Assembly (NCBI GenBank): GCA_035707965.1
Contig: DASSTJ010000118.1
Coordinates: forward strand, 1-40,327
Origin: DASSTJ01 sp035707965
Lineage (GTDB): Bacteria > Actinomycetota > Actinomycetes > Actinomycetales > Angustibacteraceae
Length of the DNA: 40,327 bases
Reading direction: 5' to 3'
In this document: positions 24,668 to 33,543 of the stretch, piece after piece
Position numbering within the stretch: the first letter of the stretch is position 1
Layout: every line of letters starts with the position of its first letter
Notes under the pieces: generated by a model
Database searches by the model: none
What the model saw: the letters and a program-made list of their open reading frames with translations, nothing else
What the model was told of the DNA's origin: nothing
Program-made: the position numbers and the translations under genes

Positions 24668-26064
24668 CCCCGCACCCCCAGCAGCAGGCGGACATCGGCG
24701 GCCATCGTGACCGACCCGGTCGCGAGCACCGCCGCGCCTGAGGCGATGCTGTCGCCGCCGTGCTGCTCGGCCAGCGTCACGGCCAGGTCGAGCGCGTCCG
24801 GCAGCGACCGGGCCACGTGGACCCGCTCGTCGTCGAAGACATCGCGGGCGATCACGGCCAGGTCGTCCGGGTCCGTCGCCCGGTGCGACGACGTGCGGGT
24901 CAGCACGATCTCGTCCAGCACCGGCTCGAGCGCGTCGAGGATGCCGGCCGCGTCCTTGTCGGCCAGGACGGCGACGACGCCCACCAGGTGGGTGAACGTG
25001 AACGCCTCGTTCACCGCCTCGGCCAGCACCTGCGCGCCACCCGGGTTGTGCGCCGCGTCGACGAGGATGGTGGGACTGCGCCGCACCACCTCGAGCCGCC
25101 CCGGCGAGTCCATGCCGGCCACCGCCGCGCGCAGCAGCTCGAGGTCGAGCGCCTGCTCCCCGCCGCCCACGAACGCCTCGACCGCCGAGACGGCGCAGCA
25201 GAGGTTGTGCGCCTGGTGCTCGCCGTGCAGCGGCAGGAACAGGTCCTCGTAGTCGGCCGCCCGTCCACGAAGGCTCACGAGCTGCCCCCCGACGGCGACC
25301 TCGCGAGCCAGCACCCCGACGTCCCGCCCCTCGAGGACGAGCGTCGCGTCGACCTGATGCACCCGCTCGCTGAGCACCTCGAGCGCGCCGAGGGTCTGCA
25401 CGCCGACCACCGCCGTGGCGCCCTGCTTGATGATGCCGCCCTTCTGCGCCGCGATCGCCTCGACCGTCGAGCCGAGAAGGCGCTCGTGGTCGATGGAGAT
25501 CGGCGTGAGGACGGCGACCTCGGCGTCGACCACGTTGGTGGAGTCCCAGGTGCCGCCGAGCCCCACCTCGATGACCATCACGTCGACCGGTGCGTCCGCG
25601 AAGGCGGAGAACGCCATGGCGGTCAGCACCTGGAAGTAGTTGATGATCTGCTCGCCGGCCGATCGCGACTGCTGGTCGACGATCGCCAGGTAGGGAGCGA
25701 CGTCGTCCCACGCGGCGATGAACCGCTCCGGGCTGATCGGCTCGCCGTCCAGCGCGATGCGCTCGCGGATGTCGGTCAGGTGCGGGCTCGTGAACCGGCC
25801 GGTGCGCAGTCCCAGCTCGCGCAGCAGCCGCTCGACCATGCGCGCGGTCGACGTCTTGCCGTTGGTGCCGGTGATGTGGATCGCCGGGATGCCGCGCTGC
25901 GGGTCGCCCATCAGGCCCATCAGCTCGGTGATGGCCTCCAGCGACGGGTCCACCTGGTTCTCCGGCGCGCGAGCGAGGATCGCCGCCTCCACCTCGCGGA
26001 GCCGCACCTGCACCTGCTCGTGCTCGGCCGCCTCGCGCTGCCGGGCGTCCGGCCGGCCACTCAC
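24664..26064 (-). CDS. folC: Folylpolyglutamate synthase / dihydrofolate synthase
   Basis: Adds glutamate to dihydropteroate and/or to folates. From the GTG at 26064, which has AGAGG six bases upstream, the protein has 466 residues. A GTG at 26097 would add 11 residues but lacks a ribosome binding site. The Mur-ligase-like P-loop is HITGTNGKTSTARM near 64-77, followed by FTSPHLTDIRERI (folate site), VIEVGLGGTWDSTN and ILVDAAHNPGGAQ. The C-terminal domain continues to SVTMAADVRLLLG. In many actinomycetes valS is immediately upstream; here ileS is, and valS lies beyond it on the other strand. Confidence 0.95.
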   Translation of the reverse strand: MSGRPDARQREAAEHEQVQVRLREVEAAILARAPENQVDPSLEAITELMGLMGDPQRGIPAIHITGTNGKTSTARMVERLLRELGLRTGRFTSPHLTDIRERIALDGEPISPERFIAAWDDVAPYLAIVDQQSRSAGEQIINYFQVLTAMAFSAFADAPVDVMVIEVGLGGTWDSTNVVDAEVAVLTPISIDHERLLGSTVEAIAAQKGGIIKQGATAVVGVQTLGALEVLSERVHQVDATLVLEGRDVGVLAREVAVGGQLVSLRGRAADYEDLFLPLHGEHQAHNLCCAVSAVEAFVGGGEQALDLELLRAAVAGMDSPGRLEVVRRSPTILVDAAHNPGGAQVLAEAVNEAFTFTHLVGVVAVLADKDAAGILDALEPVLDEIVLTRTSSHRATDPDDLAVIARDVFDDERVHVARSLPDALDLAVTLAEQHGGDSIASGAAVLATGSVTMAADVRLLLGVRG

Positions 26065-26160
26065 CACGTCGTCCTCTGACCACTCACGACGGCTCACGCT
26101 ACGCGGTCGCCCGGCGGGGTCACGCACGCGGAGTCCGTCGCCGCCAGCCGCCTCACCCCC

Positions 26161-26216
26161 GTTTCGCGCGAATGGGGGCACTGGGGTCGAGCGAAGTGCC
26201 CGCATCCGCGCGAAAC
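26161..26216. repeat. Long imperfect inverted repeat between folC and ileS
   Basis: Two 22-base arms (26161-26182 and 26195-26216) match at 20 of 22 positions around a 12-base loop. The outer part is GTTTCGCGCG / CGCGCGAAAC and the inner part GGGCACT / AGTGCCC. It lies about 40 bases after the ileS stop, so it may act as an RNA terminator. Its similarity to the sequence at the left edge (1-19) suggests a dispersed family rather than a single terminator. Confidence 0.75.
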
Positions 26217-26254
26217 GTGAGGTGGTCGGGCGGGTGCTCGGGTGGCTTGACGGT

Positions 26255-29200
26255 TCAGGCGGTGTCGGCGCGCTCGACCCTGACGCGAACCGTGTGGCCG
26301 TCGCCGACGGTGGCCTCGGTCACACCCTCGCCGACCGGCAGCTGCGACAGGTCGCCCGAGAGCCCGGCCTGCACGGCGAGCGTCTCGGCCGTCAGCATGC
26401 CCTCGTGCGCCAGGAGCGCCTGCCACACCGCCTCGTCGCCGACGACGGTCAGCCGGACGCGGTCGCTCACGTGCAGCCCGGCGTCGCGCCGCGCCTGCTG
26501 GACGACGCGGATCACGTCACGCACGACGCCGACCGCCTCGAGCTCCGGCGTCACGTCGGTGTCGAGGACGACGAACCCCTCCCGGGGCAGCACCCCCACG
26601 GCCTGGTTACCGGCCTCCTCCGCCCCGGACACGACCGTGGAGAGCACGTACTCCCCCGGCTCGAGCGCGATTCCGCCGGAGACGACGGATCCGTCGTCCA
26701 GCACCTGCCAGTCGCCGCTCTTGCTCGCCCGGATCGCCACCTGCACGTCCTTGCCGAGCCGCGGCCCGGCCGCTCGGGCGTTGACCGCGAGCCGCTGGGT
26801 GACTCCGAAGCGTGCCGCCTCGCTCTCGTCGTCCAGGCCGAGCAGGCGGACGTCGTGCACGTGCACCTCGTCGGCGACCAGGTCGACGAACGGCGCCAGC
26901 GCCGCCGCGTCCGAGCTCACGACCGTCACCGACGACAGCGGCAGCCGCACCCGCAGCCCCTCGGCCTTGCGCAGACCCAGCGCCGCCGAGCAGACATCCC
27001 GGGCACGGTCCATCGCCGTGACGAGGTCGTCGTCAGCGGGCAGGTCGGCCGGGTCCGGCCAGTCGGTGAGATGGACGCTGCGCCCACCGGTCAGGCCACG
27101 CCAGATCTCCTCGGTGGTCAGCGGCAGCAGCGGCGCCGCCACCCTCGTCAGCACCTCGAGCGTCGTGTACAGGGTGTCGAAGGCGGCGGTCGTCGAGGCC
27201 TGGTCCGCCGCGACGTGCCCCGTCCCCCAGAACCGGTCACGTGAGCGCCGGACGTACCAGTTGGTCAGCACGTCGAGGAAGTCGCGCACCGACGCGCACG
27301 CCCCGCTGATGTCGTAGACGTCCAGCTCCTCGGTCACCCTGACGACGAGGTCACGCAGCTTCGCCAGCAGGTAGCGGTCGAGCACATCCGTCGAGCCGGT
27401 CGACCACTGCGCCTCATAGCCCTTGCCCCCGTCGTGCGCGTTGGCGTAGAGCGAGAAGAAGTACCAGGTGTTCCACAGCGGGATGAGCACCTGGCGCACG
27501 CCGTCGCGGATGCCCTTCTCGGTGACGACGAGGTTGCCGCCCCGCAGGACCGGAGACGACATGAGGAACCAGCGCATCGCGTCGGCGCCGTCGCGGCTGA
27601 AGACCTCACGCACGTCCGGGTAGTTGCGCAGGCTCTTGCTCATCTTGCGGCCGTCGTCGCCGAGCAGGATGCCGTGACTGACGCAGGTGCGGAACGCCGG
27701 CCGGTCGAACAGCGCGGTCGCGAGCACGTGCATCGTGTAGAACCACCCGCGCGTCTGGCCGATGTACTCGACGATGAAGTCGCCCGGGTAGTGGTGCTCG
27801 AACCAGTCCTTGTTCTCGAACGGGTAGTGCACCTGCGCGAACGGCATCGAGCCCGACTCGAACCAGCAGTCGAGCACCTCGGGGACGCGGCGCATGGTGC
27901 TGCGGCCCGTCGGGTCGTCCGGGTTGGGACGCGTCAGCTCGTCCACGTACGGCCGGTGCAGGTCGTCGGGGCGCACGCCGAAGTCGCGCTCGAGCTCGTC
28001 CAGCGAGCCGTAGACGTCGGTCCTCGGGTACGCCGGGTCGTCCGAGACCCACACCGGGATCGGGCTGCCCCAGTAGCGGTTGCGGCTGATCGACCAGTCG
28101 CGCGCGCCCTCCAACCACTTGCCGAACGAGCCGTCCTTGACGTGCTCGGGGACCCACGTGATCTGCTCGTTGAGCTCGAGCATGCGATCGCGGAACGACG
28201 AGACCTTGACGAACCAGCTCGACACGGCCTTGTAGATGAGCGGGTTGTCGCAGCGCCAGCAGTGCGGGTACGGGTGCTCGTAGGTCTCGAGCCGCAGCAG
28301 CAGACCGGCGTCACGCAGGTCGCGCGCGATCGCCTTGTTCGCCTCGAACACGTGCTGCCCCGCGTAGGGCGGCACCTCGGAGGTGAACACACCGCGGCCG
28401 TCGACGGGCACGACCGGCTCGATGCCGGCCGCGTCGGTGACGACCTTGTCCTCCTCACCGAAAGCCGGCGCGATGTGCACGATGCCGGTGCCGTCGTCCG
28501 TGGTGACGTAGTCGGCGGGCAGCACCTGGTGGGCGTTCTCTCGCCCGACGAAGAAGTCGAACGGCGGCGTGTAACGGCGGCCGAGGAGGTCGCGACCGTG
28601 CAGGCGCTCGACCAGGCGGCCCTTCTCCTGCGCGTCGGCCACGCTGCTCACGCCGAGCTCGCGCTCGTACGCACCTACCCGGTCGGCGGCGAGCACGACC
28701 TTCTCGCCCGCGAACGGACCGTCGTCCGGACCGGTGAGGACGACGTACTCGACGTCGGGGTTCACGGCCGCGGCGAGGTTGCTCGGCAGGGTCCACGGCG
28801 TCGTCGTCCAGATGAGGGCGTACTCCCCCGTCTCGAGCTTCAGCCCGACCGTCACCGACGGGTCCTGCCGCTGGCGGTAGACGTCGTCCATGCGCGTCTC
28901 GGTGTTGCTCAGCGGCGTCTCGCACCGCCAGCAGTACGCGAGCACGCGGAAGCCCTCGTAGATCAGGCCGGAGTCCCACAGGCGCTTGAACGCCCACATG
29001 ACCGACTCGGTGTAGTCGGTGTCGAGGGTCTTGTAGTCGTTCTCGAAGTCCACCCACCGGGCCTGCCGGTTGACGTACTCCTCCCAGTCCTTCGTGTAGG
29101 CCAGCACGGAGGAGCGGCAGACGTCGTTGAACGTGGCGATGCCCATGGCCTCGATCTCGGACTTGTGGGTGATGCCCAGCTGGCGCTCGGCCTCGACCTC

Positions 29201-29530
29201 GGCCGGCAGCCCGTGGCAGTCCCAGCCGAACCGGCGCTCGACGCGACGGCCGCGCATGGTCTGGTACCGCGGCACGACGTCCTTGACGTAGCCGGTGAGC
29301 AGGTGGCCGTAGTGCGGCAGGCCGTTGGCGAACGGCGGGCCGTCGTAGAAGACGAACTCGTTGCTGCCGTTGTCGCCCGCGGGCCGGTTCTCGATGCTGG
29401 CCTTGAACGTCCCGTCGGCGACCCAGTAGCGCTCGACCCGCTCCTCGATCTGCGGGAACCGTGGGCTCGAGGGGACAGCAGGCTGCTGGCCGTCGCCGTG
29501 CGGGTCGGTGGTGACCTTGGGGTAGCTCAT
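26255..29530 (-). CDS. ileS: Isoleucyl-tRNA synthetase
   Basis: Class I synthetase charging tRNA-Ile, with editing of valine. The ATG at 29530 has AGAGG upstream and gives 1091 residues. The nucleotide-binding motif is HYGH in GPPFANGLPHYGHLLTG near 71-74, the editing domain has WTTTPWTLPSNLAAAVNP, and KMSKS is in DGRKMSKSLRNYPD near 627. The length and the FGWDCHGLPAE stretch point to the eukaryote-like type 2 enzyme common in actinomycetes, a type generally less sensitive to mupirocin. The gene has a T-box leader (29590-29785). Confidence 0.97.
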   Translation of the reverse strand: MSYPKVTTDPHGDGQQPAVPSSPRFPQIEERVERYWVADGTFKASIENRPAGDNGSNEFVFYDGPPFANGLPHYGHLLTGYVKDVVPRYQTMRGRRVERRFGWDCHGLPAEVEAERQLGITHKSEIEAMGIATFNDVCRSSVLAYTKDWEEYVNRQARWVDFENDYKTLDTDYTESVMWAFKRLWDSGLIYEGFRVLAYCWRCETPLSNTETRMDDVYRQRQDPSVTVGLKLETGEYALIWTTTPWTLPSNLAAAVNPDVEYVVLTGPDDGPFAGEKVVLAADRVGAYERELGVSSVADAQEKGRLVERLHGRDLLGRRYTPPFDFFVGRENAHQVLPADYVTTDDGTGIVHIAPAFGEEDKVVTDAAGIEPVVPVDGRGVFTSEVPPYAGQHVFEANKAIARDLRDAGLLLRLETYEHPYPHCWRCDNPLIYKAVSSWFVKVSSFRDRMLELNEQITWVPEHVKDGSFGKWLEGARDWSISRNRYWGSPIPVWVSDDPAYPRTDVYGSLDELERDFGVRPDDLHRPYVDELTRPNPDDPTGRSTMRRVPEVLDCWFESGSMPFAQVHYPFENKDWFEHHYPGDFIVEYIGQTRGWFYTMHVLATALFDRPAFRTCVSHGILLGDDGRKMSKSLRNYPDVREVFSRDGADAMRWFLMSSPVLRGGNLVVTEKGIRDGVRQVLIPLWNTWYFFSLYANAHDGGKGYEAQWSTGSTDVLDRYLLAKLRDLVVRVTEELDVYDISGACASVRDFLDVLTNWYVRRSRDRFWGTGHVAADQASTTAAFDTLYTTLEVLTRVAAPLLPLTTEEIWRGLTGGRSVHLTDWPDPADLPADDDLVTAMDRARDVCSAALGLRKAEGLRVRLPLSSVTVVSSDAAALAPFVDLVADEVHVHDVRLLGLDDESEAARFGVTQRLAVNARAAGPRLGKDVQVAIRASKSGDWQVLDDGSVVSGGIALEPGEYVLSTVVSGAEEAGNQAVGVLPREGFVVLDTDVTPELEAVGVVRDVIRVVQQARRDAGLHVSDRVRLTVVGDEAVWQALLAHEGMLTAETLAVQAGLSGDLSQLPVGEGVTEATVGDGHTVRVRVERADTA

Positions 29531-29554
29531 GGTGCCTCTCGCGGTGCGCTCGTG

Positions 29555-29593
29555 GGCCGGGGCGTCGGGTCCACGAGGACGACGTCCCCGGCC
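29555..29593 (-). promoter_or_regulatory. Competing hairpins between the T-box and the ileS start
   Basis: GGCCGGGG (29593-29586) pairs perfectly with CCCCGGCC (29562-29555). An alternative pairing, CTCGTGG (29577-29571) with CCACGAG (29555-29549), shares a base and cannot form at the same time without a pseudoknot. No U tract follows, and the ribosome binding site AGAGG lies just downstream. This suggests control of translation initiation rather than termination. Confidence 0.5.
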
Positions 29594-29785
29594 TCGCCGG
29601 GTCCACCGCGGTACCACCTCGCTTGCCACCGCCACGGCCGTCAGTCGCTGCGGTGACCACTCGTTCGCCGGCTGGGGTGCGGGCCGGTCCGCCCGGTTCT
29701 ACTGAGACGCCCTGCTTGGTGGCAGGTCGTCCGTTCTTCCGGAGGCTCCCCGGTGATGACCGGTTCGACGCCTGCACCCATCGTA
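29590..29785 (-). promoter_or_regulatory. T-box riboswitch upstream of ileS
   Basis: Leader RNA sensing uncharged tRNA-Ile. The minus strand carries the core T-box AGGTGGTACCGCG (29619-29607), including the UGGU that pairs with the tRNA acceptor end. Upstream, Stem I is formed by GCAGGCGTC (29775-29767) and GACG-A-CCTGC (29731-29722). Between the arms is the specifier codon ATC, isoleucine, at 29757-29755 in GTCATCACCGG, followed by a short CCGG/CCGG apical hairpin and GAAGAACGG. This compact Stem I matches the ultrashort translational T-boxes described for actinobacterial ileS. Confidence 0.9.
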
Positions 29786-29934
29786 CTCAGCGCGTCCAGC
29801 CGGTTCCGGCGACACTCGACCGGAGCAACCTGGCCGCCGGGGCTGCGGGCGAACGGGTGACGTCGTTGCGCCGTGTGGTCCACCACGCAGCCAGAAAAGA
29901 TCAACACGGGCCTCCGGGTGCCGACGGGAAGACC

Positions 29935-30705
29935 ATGAGCAACGACGATCGCCACGGCTGGTCGGCCGGCGCAGGCGTGAACCAGTTCGGCACGCCGGTG
30001 AACCAGTTCGGCACGCCACCCGCCGCTGCGGGCAGCGGCGGTTCCACAGCAACCGGTCACCACCCGGGTGGCTTCGTGGGCGGCTCCCTCGGTGGCCCGG
30101 TGAACCAGTTCGGCAACCCCGCCGTCCTCGGGGCCACAGCCGCGCAGTGGAGCGCTCCCGCCCCGCGCCGGTCCGGCGGCGGCTGGCTCGTGGTCGTCGC
30201 GGTCCTGGCCGCCCTGGTCGTCGCCGGCGTCCTCGGCCGGGTCTACGTGTTCCCCGACCTCGGCAAGCCGATCGCCCTGCCGGCGACGGTGGCGGGCGTC
30301 AGCGGAGCGAGCGCCGCGTCCGGCCAGCCGGTGACCGTGCAGTCGAGGGACGCCGAGGGACGGGCGACCGCCGTCAGCGTCTACGCGGACGACGCGATCG
30401 CCCCGACCACCATGGTCGTCGTCACTGCCGGCCGCGTGAAGAACCTGGGCACCGACCGGATCACGGAGTCGACCAGCACGTCCGGCAAGGTCACGTGCAC
30501 GGACAACGTGGCGACATCGGCCCTGCTGGCGCAGGCCGGGGCCGTCGCCGGGCCCGGTGCGGCGACCCTGAGCCGGATGACGACGGGCGCCGCCTGCTGG
30601 CGCACCGGGCGGCACCTCACCGTGATGGTCGTGGCCCTGACCGCGCACGAGGCGGCCCAGGCGACCGCCCGGCAGGCCGTCTCGGAGGCGTGGGCCGCGA
30701 TCTGA
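29935..30705 (+). CDS. Single-pass membrane protein with VNQFG repeats
   Basis: No named family recognised. The ATG at 29935 gives 256 residues. Residues 1-80 are a Gly/Pro/Ser-rich, probably disordered cytoplasmic region with VNQFGTP at 15-21 and 22-28 and VNQFGNP at 56-62. A membrane helix follows (WLVVVAVLAALVVAGVLG, about 84-101), then an extracytoplasmic domain of about 150 residues with two cysteines (KVTCTDN and GAACWRTG) that could form a disulfide. The ectodomain contains SVYADDAIAPTTMVVVTAG and ends QAVSEAWAAI. It is divergent from ileS and precedes valS by 147 bases. The repeats look like docking motifs for a partner; this is speculation. Confidence 0.75.
   Translation: MSNDDRHGWSAGAGVNQFGTPVNQFGTPPAAAGSGGSTATGHHPGGFVGGSLGGPVNQFGNPAVLGATAAQWSAPAPRRSGGGWLVVVAVLAALVVAGVLGRVYVFPDLGKPIALPATVAGVSGASAASGQPVTVQSRDAEGRATAVSVYADDAIAPTTMVVVTAGRVKNLGTDRITESTSTSGKVTCTDNVATSALLAQAGAVAGPGAATLSRMTTGAACWRTGRHLTVMVVALTAHEAAQATARQAVSEAWAAI
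29977..30018 (+). repeat. Two tandem 21-bp units encoding VNQFGTP
   Basis: The unit GTGAACCAGTTCGGCACGCC(G/A) occurs at 29977-29997 and 29998-30018. A third, diverged copy encoding VNQFGNP lies at 30100-30120. Repetition at both DNA and protein level, with the third copy kept at a distance, suggests selection on the peptide. Confidence 0.9.
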
Positions 30706-30852
30706 CGCCGTCGCCGCGGACCGAACGGCAGGACCACCGTGGCCTCGGACGGCCCGGCCCTCGAATCTCGCCGATCGCCCCTGCCGGTCGGCCCGCCCAG
30801 CTCTCGGAAACCCGGCTGAGAGCACGGCCCACGTTCTGGGAGAATCGGCGCC

Positions 30853-33408
30853 ATGCCCACGACGCCACAGGTGCCCGAGAAGCCGACCCTCGACGGACTC
30901 GAGGAGCGGTGGGGCGCGGTATGGCAGGAGCAGGGCACCTACGCCTTCGACCGGACGGCGGCGCGCGAGCAGGTGTTCTCGATCGACACGCCGCCGCCCA
31001 CGGTGAGCGGCAGCCTGCACGTGGGCCACGTGTTCAGCTACACCCACACCGACTGCGTGGCTCGCTACCAGCGCATGCGCGGCAAGGTGGTGTTCTACCC
31101 GATGGGGTGGGACGACAACGGTCTGCCGACCGAGCGCCGCGTGCAGAACTACTTCGGCGTGCGCTGCGACCCGTCGTTGCCCTACGACCCGGACTTCACG
31201 CCGCCGGCCAAGCCCGACCCCAAGAGGCAGGTCCCGGTGAGCCGGCGCAACTTCATCGACCTCTGCGCCACCTTGGTGGAGCAGGACGAGAAGGTCTTCG
31301 AGGAGCTGTGGCGGCGTGTGGGTCTGTCGGTCGACTGGAGGCAGACCTACACGACGATCGGCCACGAGTCCCGCGTCGCGTCGCAGCGGGCGTTCCTGCG
31401 CAACCTGGCCCGCGGTGAGGCCTACCAGCACGACGCGCCGACGCTCTGGGACGTGACCTTCCAGACCGCCGTGGCGCAGGCCGAGCTGGAGGCCCGTGAC
31501 TACCCGGGCGCCTACCACCGGGTGGCGTTCCACGGCGACTCCGGTCCCGTGCGCATCGAGACCACCCGCCCCGAGCTCATCGCCGCCTGCGTGGCCCTGA
31601 TCGCGCACCCGGACGACGAGCGCTACCAGCCGCTCTTCGGGTCCACGGTGCGGACGCCGATCTTCGGCGTGGAGGTGCCGGTGCTGGCGCACCCGGCCGC
31701 CGAGATGGAGAAGGGCGCCGGCATCGCGATGTGCTGCACCTTTGGTGACCTCACCGACGTGCAGTGGTGGCGCGAGCTGCAGCTGCCGGTCCGCGTGATC
31801 ATCGGCAAGGACGGACGCATCCTGCGCGAGACCCCGGAGTGGATGGCCACCCCCCAGGCGCAGAAGGCGTACGACGAGATCGCCGGCAAGACCACGTTCA
31901 GCGCCCGTGAGGCGACGGTGCAGCTGCTGCGCGAGAGCGGCGACCTCGACGGCGAGCCGAAGCCGACGCAGCGCATGGCGAACTTCTACGAGAAGGGCGA
32001 CAAGCCGCTCGAGATCGTGGCGACCAGGCAGTGGTACCTGCGCAACGGCGGCCGGGGCGCCGACCTGCGGGCCCAGCTCATCGAGCGCGGCCAGCAGATC
32101 CAGTGGGTGCCCGACTTCATGCGGCACCGCTACACGAACTGGGTCGAGGGCCTCAACGGCGACTGGCTGGTGAGCCGGCAGCGCTTCTTCGGCGTGCCGT
32201 TCCCGATCTGGTACCCCCTCGACGACTCCGGCGAGCCCCGGTACGACGAGCCGATCGTGGCCGACGAGGCGTCGCTGCCCGTGGACCCGTCGTCCGACGC
32301 GGCACCCGGCTACCGCGAGGACCAGCGCGGCGTGCCGGGCGGGTTCATCGGCGACCCGGACGTCATGGACACGTGGGCTACCTCATCGCTCTCCCCGCAG
32401 ATCGCCTGCGGCTGGGAGCGCGACGACGACCTCTTCGGCCGCACGTTCCCGATGGACATGCGGCCCCAGGCGCACGACATCATCCGTACCTGGCTCTTCT
32501 CTTCCGTGGTGCGCGCGAACTTCGAGAACGGGACGACGCCCTGGAAGGTGGCGGCCATCTCGGGCTTCGTGGTCGACCCGGACCGCAAGAAGATGAGCAA
32601 GTCCAAGGGCAACGTGGTGGTGCCCACCGAGATCCTGGAGAAGTACGGAGCCGACGCCGTCCGCTGGCGGGCCGCGATGTCGCGGCCGGGCCTCGACTCG
32701 CCGTTCGACGAGACGCAGATGAAGGTCGGCCGCCGGCTCGCCATCAAGGTGCTCAACGTGAGCAAGTTCGTGCTGGGCGTGGGTCTCGACGCGAGCTACG
32801 CCGACGCGGGCAGCGTGACGGCGGCGCTCGACCGCTCGATGCTGGCCGGACTCGCCCTGACCGTGCGCGAGGCGACGTCCGCGTTCGACGCCTTCGACTA
32901 CGGCCGCGCGCTGGAGGCCACCGAGCGCTTCTTCTGGCACTTCTGCGACGACTACGTGGAGCTGGTGAAGGAGCGCGCGTACGGCGACGGCGACGGGGCG
33001 CGCTCGGCCAAGGCCGCGCTCGCGCTCGCGCTGTCGGTGCAGCTGCGGCTGCTCGCGCCGATCATGCCGTACGCCACCGAGGAGGCCTGGTCGTGGTGGC
33101 AGGAGGGTTCGGTGCACCGGGCGGCCTGGCCGACGGAGGCAGAGATCGGCGTGGACGGCGACACCAACCTGCTGCCGGCCGTGGCGTCGGCTCTCGCCGG
33201 GGTGAGGGGCGCGAAGTCGAACGCGAAGGTGTCGCAGCGCACCGGTGTGCTCCGTGCGCTCGTCACGGGTCCGTCGTCCGCCATCGAGCTGGTGCGTGCG
33301 GCGGCGGGTGACCTCAGTGCGGCCGGGCGCGTCGAGCAGCTCGACCTCCGGGCCGGGGACGGCACCGAGGTGCAGGTGACGGACGTGGAGCTCGCCCCCG
33401 TCGAGTAG
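30853..33408 (+). CDS. valS: Valyl-tRNA synthetase, archaeal-like (alternate) type
   Basis: Class I synthetase charging tRNA-Val. The ATG at 30853 follows GGGAGAAT and gives 851 residues. The nucleotide-binding motif is HVGH at 56-59 (TVSGSLHVGHVFSY) and KMSKS is in DRKKMSKSKGNVV near 579. Between them is PMGWDDNGLPTERRVQNYFG; the DDNGLPTE stretch is characteristic of archaeal ValRS, whereas usual bacterial enzymes have a GTDHAGIATQ-like sequence. The editing domain includes RIETTRPELIAACVAL. The C-terminus lacks the long coiled coil of E. coli ValRS. Type and strand suggest that this is an acquired or alternate enzyme rather than the one normally upstream of folC. Confidence 0.94.
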   Translation: MPTTPQVPEKPTLDGLEERWGAVWQEQGTYAFDRTAAREQVFSIDTPPPTVSGSLHVGHVFSYTHTDCVARYQRMRGKVVFYPMGWDDNGLPTERRVQNYFGVRCDPSLPYDPDFTPPAKPDPKRQVPVSRRNFIDLCATLVEQDEKVFEELWRRVGLSVDWRQTYTTIGHESRVASQRAFLRNLARGEAYQHDAPTLWDVTFQTAVAQAELEARDYPGAYHRVAFHGDSGPVRIETTRPELIAACVALIAHPDDERYQPLFGSTVRTPIFGVEVPVLAHPAAEMEKGAGIAMCCTFGDLTDVQWWRELQLPVRVIIGKDGRILRETPEWMATPQAQKAYDEIAGKTTFSAREATVQLLRESGDLDGEPKPTQRMANFYEKGDKPLEIVATRQWYLRNGGRGADLRAQLIERGQQIQWVPDFMRHRYTNWVEGLNGDWLVSRQRFFGVPFPIWYPLDDSGEPRYDEPIVADEASLPVDPSSDAAPGYREDQRGVPGGFIGDPDVMDTWATSSLSPQIACGWERDDDLFGRTFPMDMRPQAHDIIRTWLFSSVVRANFENGTTPWKVAAISGFVVDPDRKKMSKSKGNVVVPTEILEKYGADAVRWRAAMSRPGLDSPFDETQMKVGRRLAIKVLNVSKFVLGVGLDASYADAGSVTAALDRSMLAGLALTVREATSAFDAFDYGRALEATERFFWHFCDDYVELVKERAYGDGDGARSAKAALALALSVQLRLLAPIMPYATEEAWSWWQEGSVHRAAWPTEAEIGVDGDTNLLPAVASALAGVRGAKSNAKVSQRTGVLRALVTGPSSAIELVRAAAGDLSAAGRVEQLDLRAGDGTEVQVTDVELAPVE

Positions 33409-33469
33409 GGCGCCATTCCTAGCGCAGCGTAGGCGCGCGTTTACGCAGCGTCACATGGTGTGCGGTGCG

Positions 33470-33500
33470 CTCAAGTGCCGCGGCGGTGGTGACGACAAGG
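33470..33500 (+). promoter_or_regulatory. Possible FliA/WhiG-type promoter before the GGDEF-EAL gene
   Basis: CTCAAG (33470-33475) and GACGACAA (33491-33498) resemble the sigma-28-class pattern TCAA/TAAA, about 16 bases, GCCGATAA (six of eight in the second box). The spacing and position, about 45 bases before the start codon, fit. No other -10-like sequence stands out. This is a match by eye to a degenerate consensus. Confidence 0.4.
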
Positions 33501-33543
33501 GGAGAGCGCAGCAGCGCTCACCGTCGTCCCGTGGAGGCCAGGC

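Noticed and set aside
30800..30823. GCTCTC/GAGAGC inverted repeat before valS
   Set aside because: Six-base arms with a 12-base loop; no T-box core or specifier could be found near it, so no riboswitch is called.
29641..32127. Long minus-strand frame (828 codons) across the NQFG gene and valS
   Set aside because: Opposite-strand shadow produced by high GC; no family motifs, while the plus strand encodes a clear ValRS.
33421..33456. Two GCAGCGT direct repeats after valS
   Set aside because: Short, GC-rich and possibly chance. No terminator stem or known element fits.
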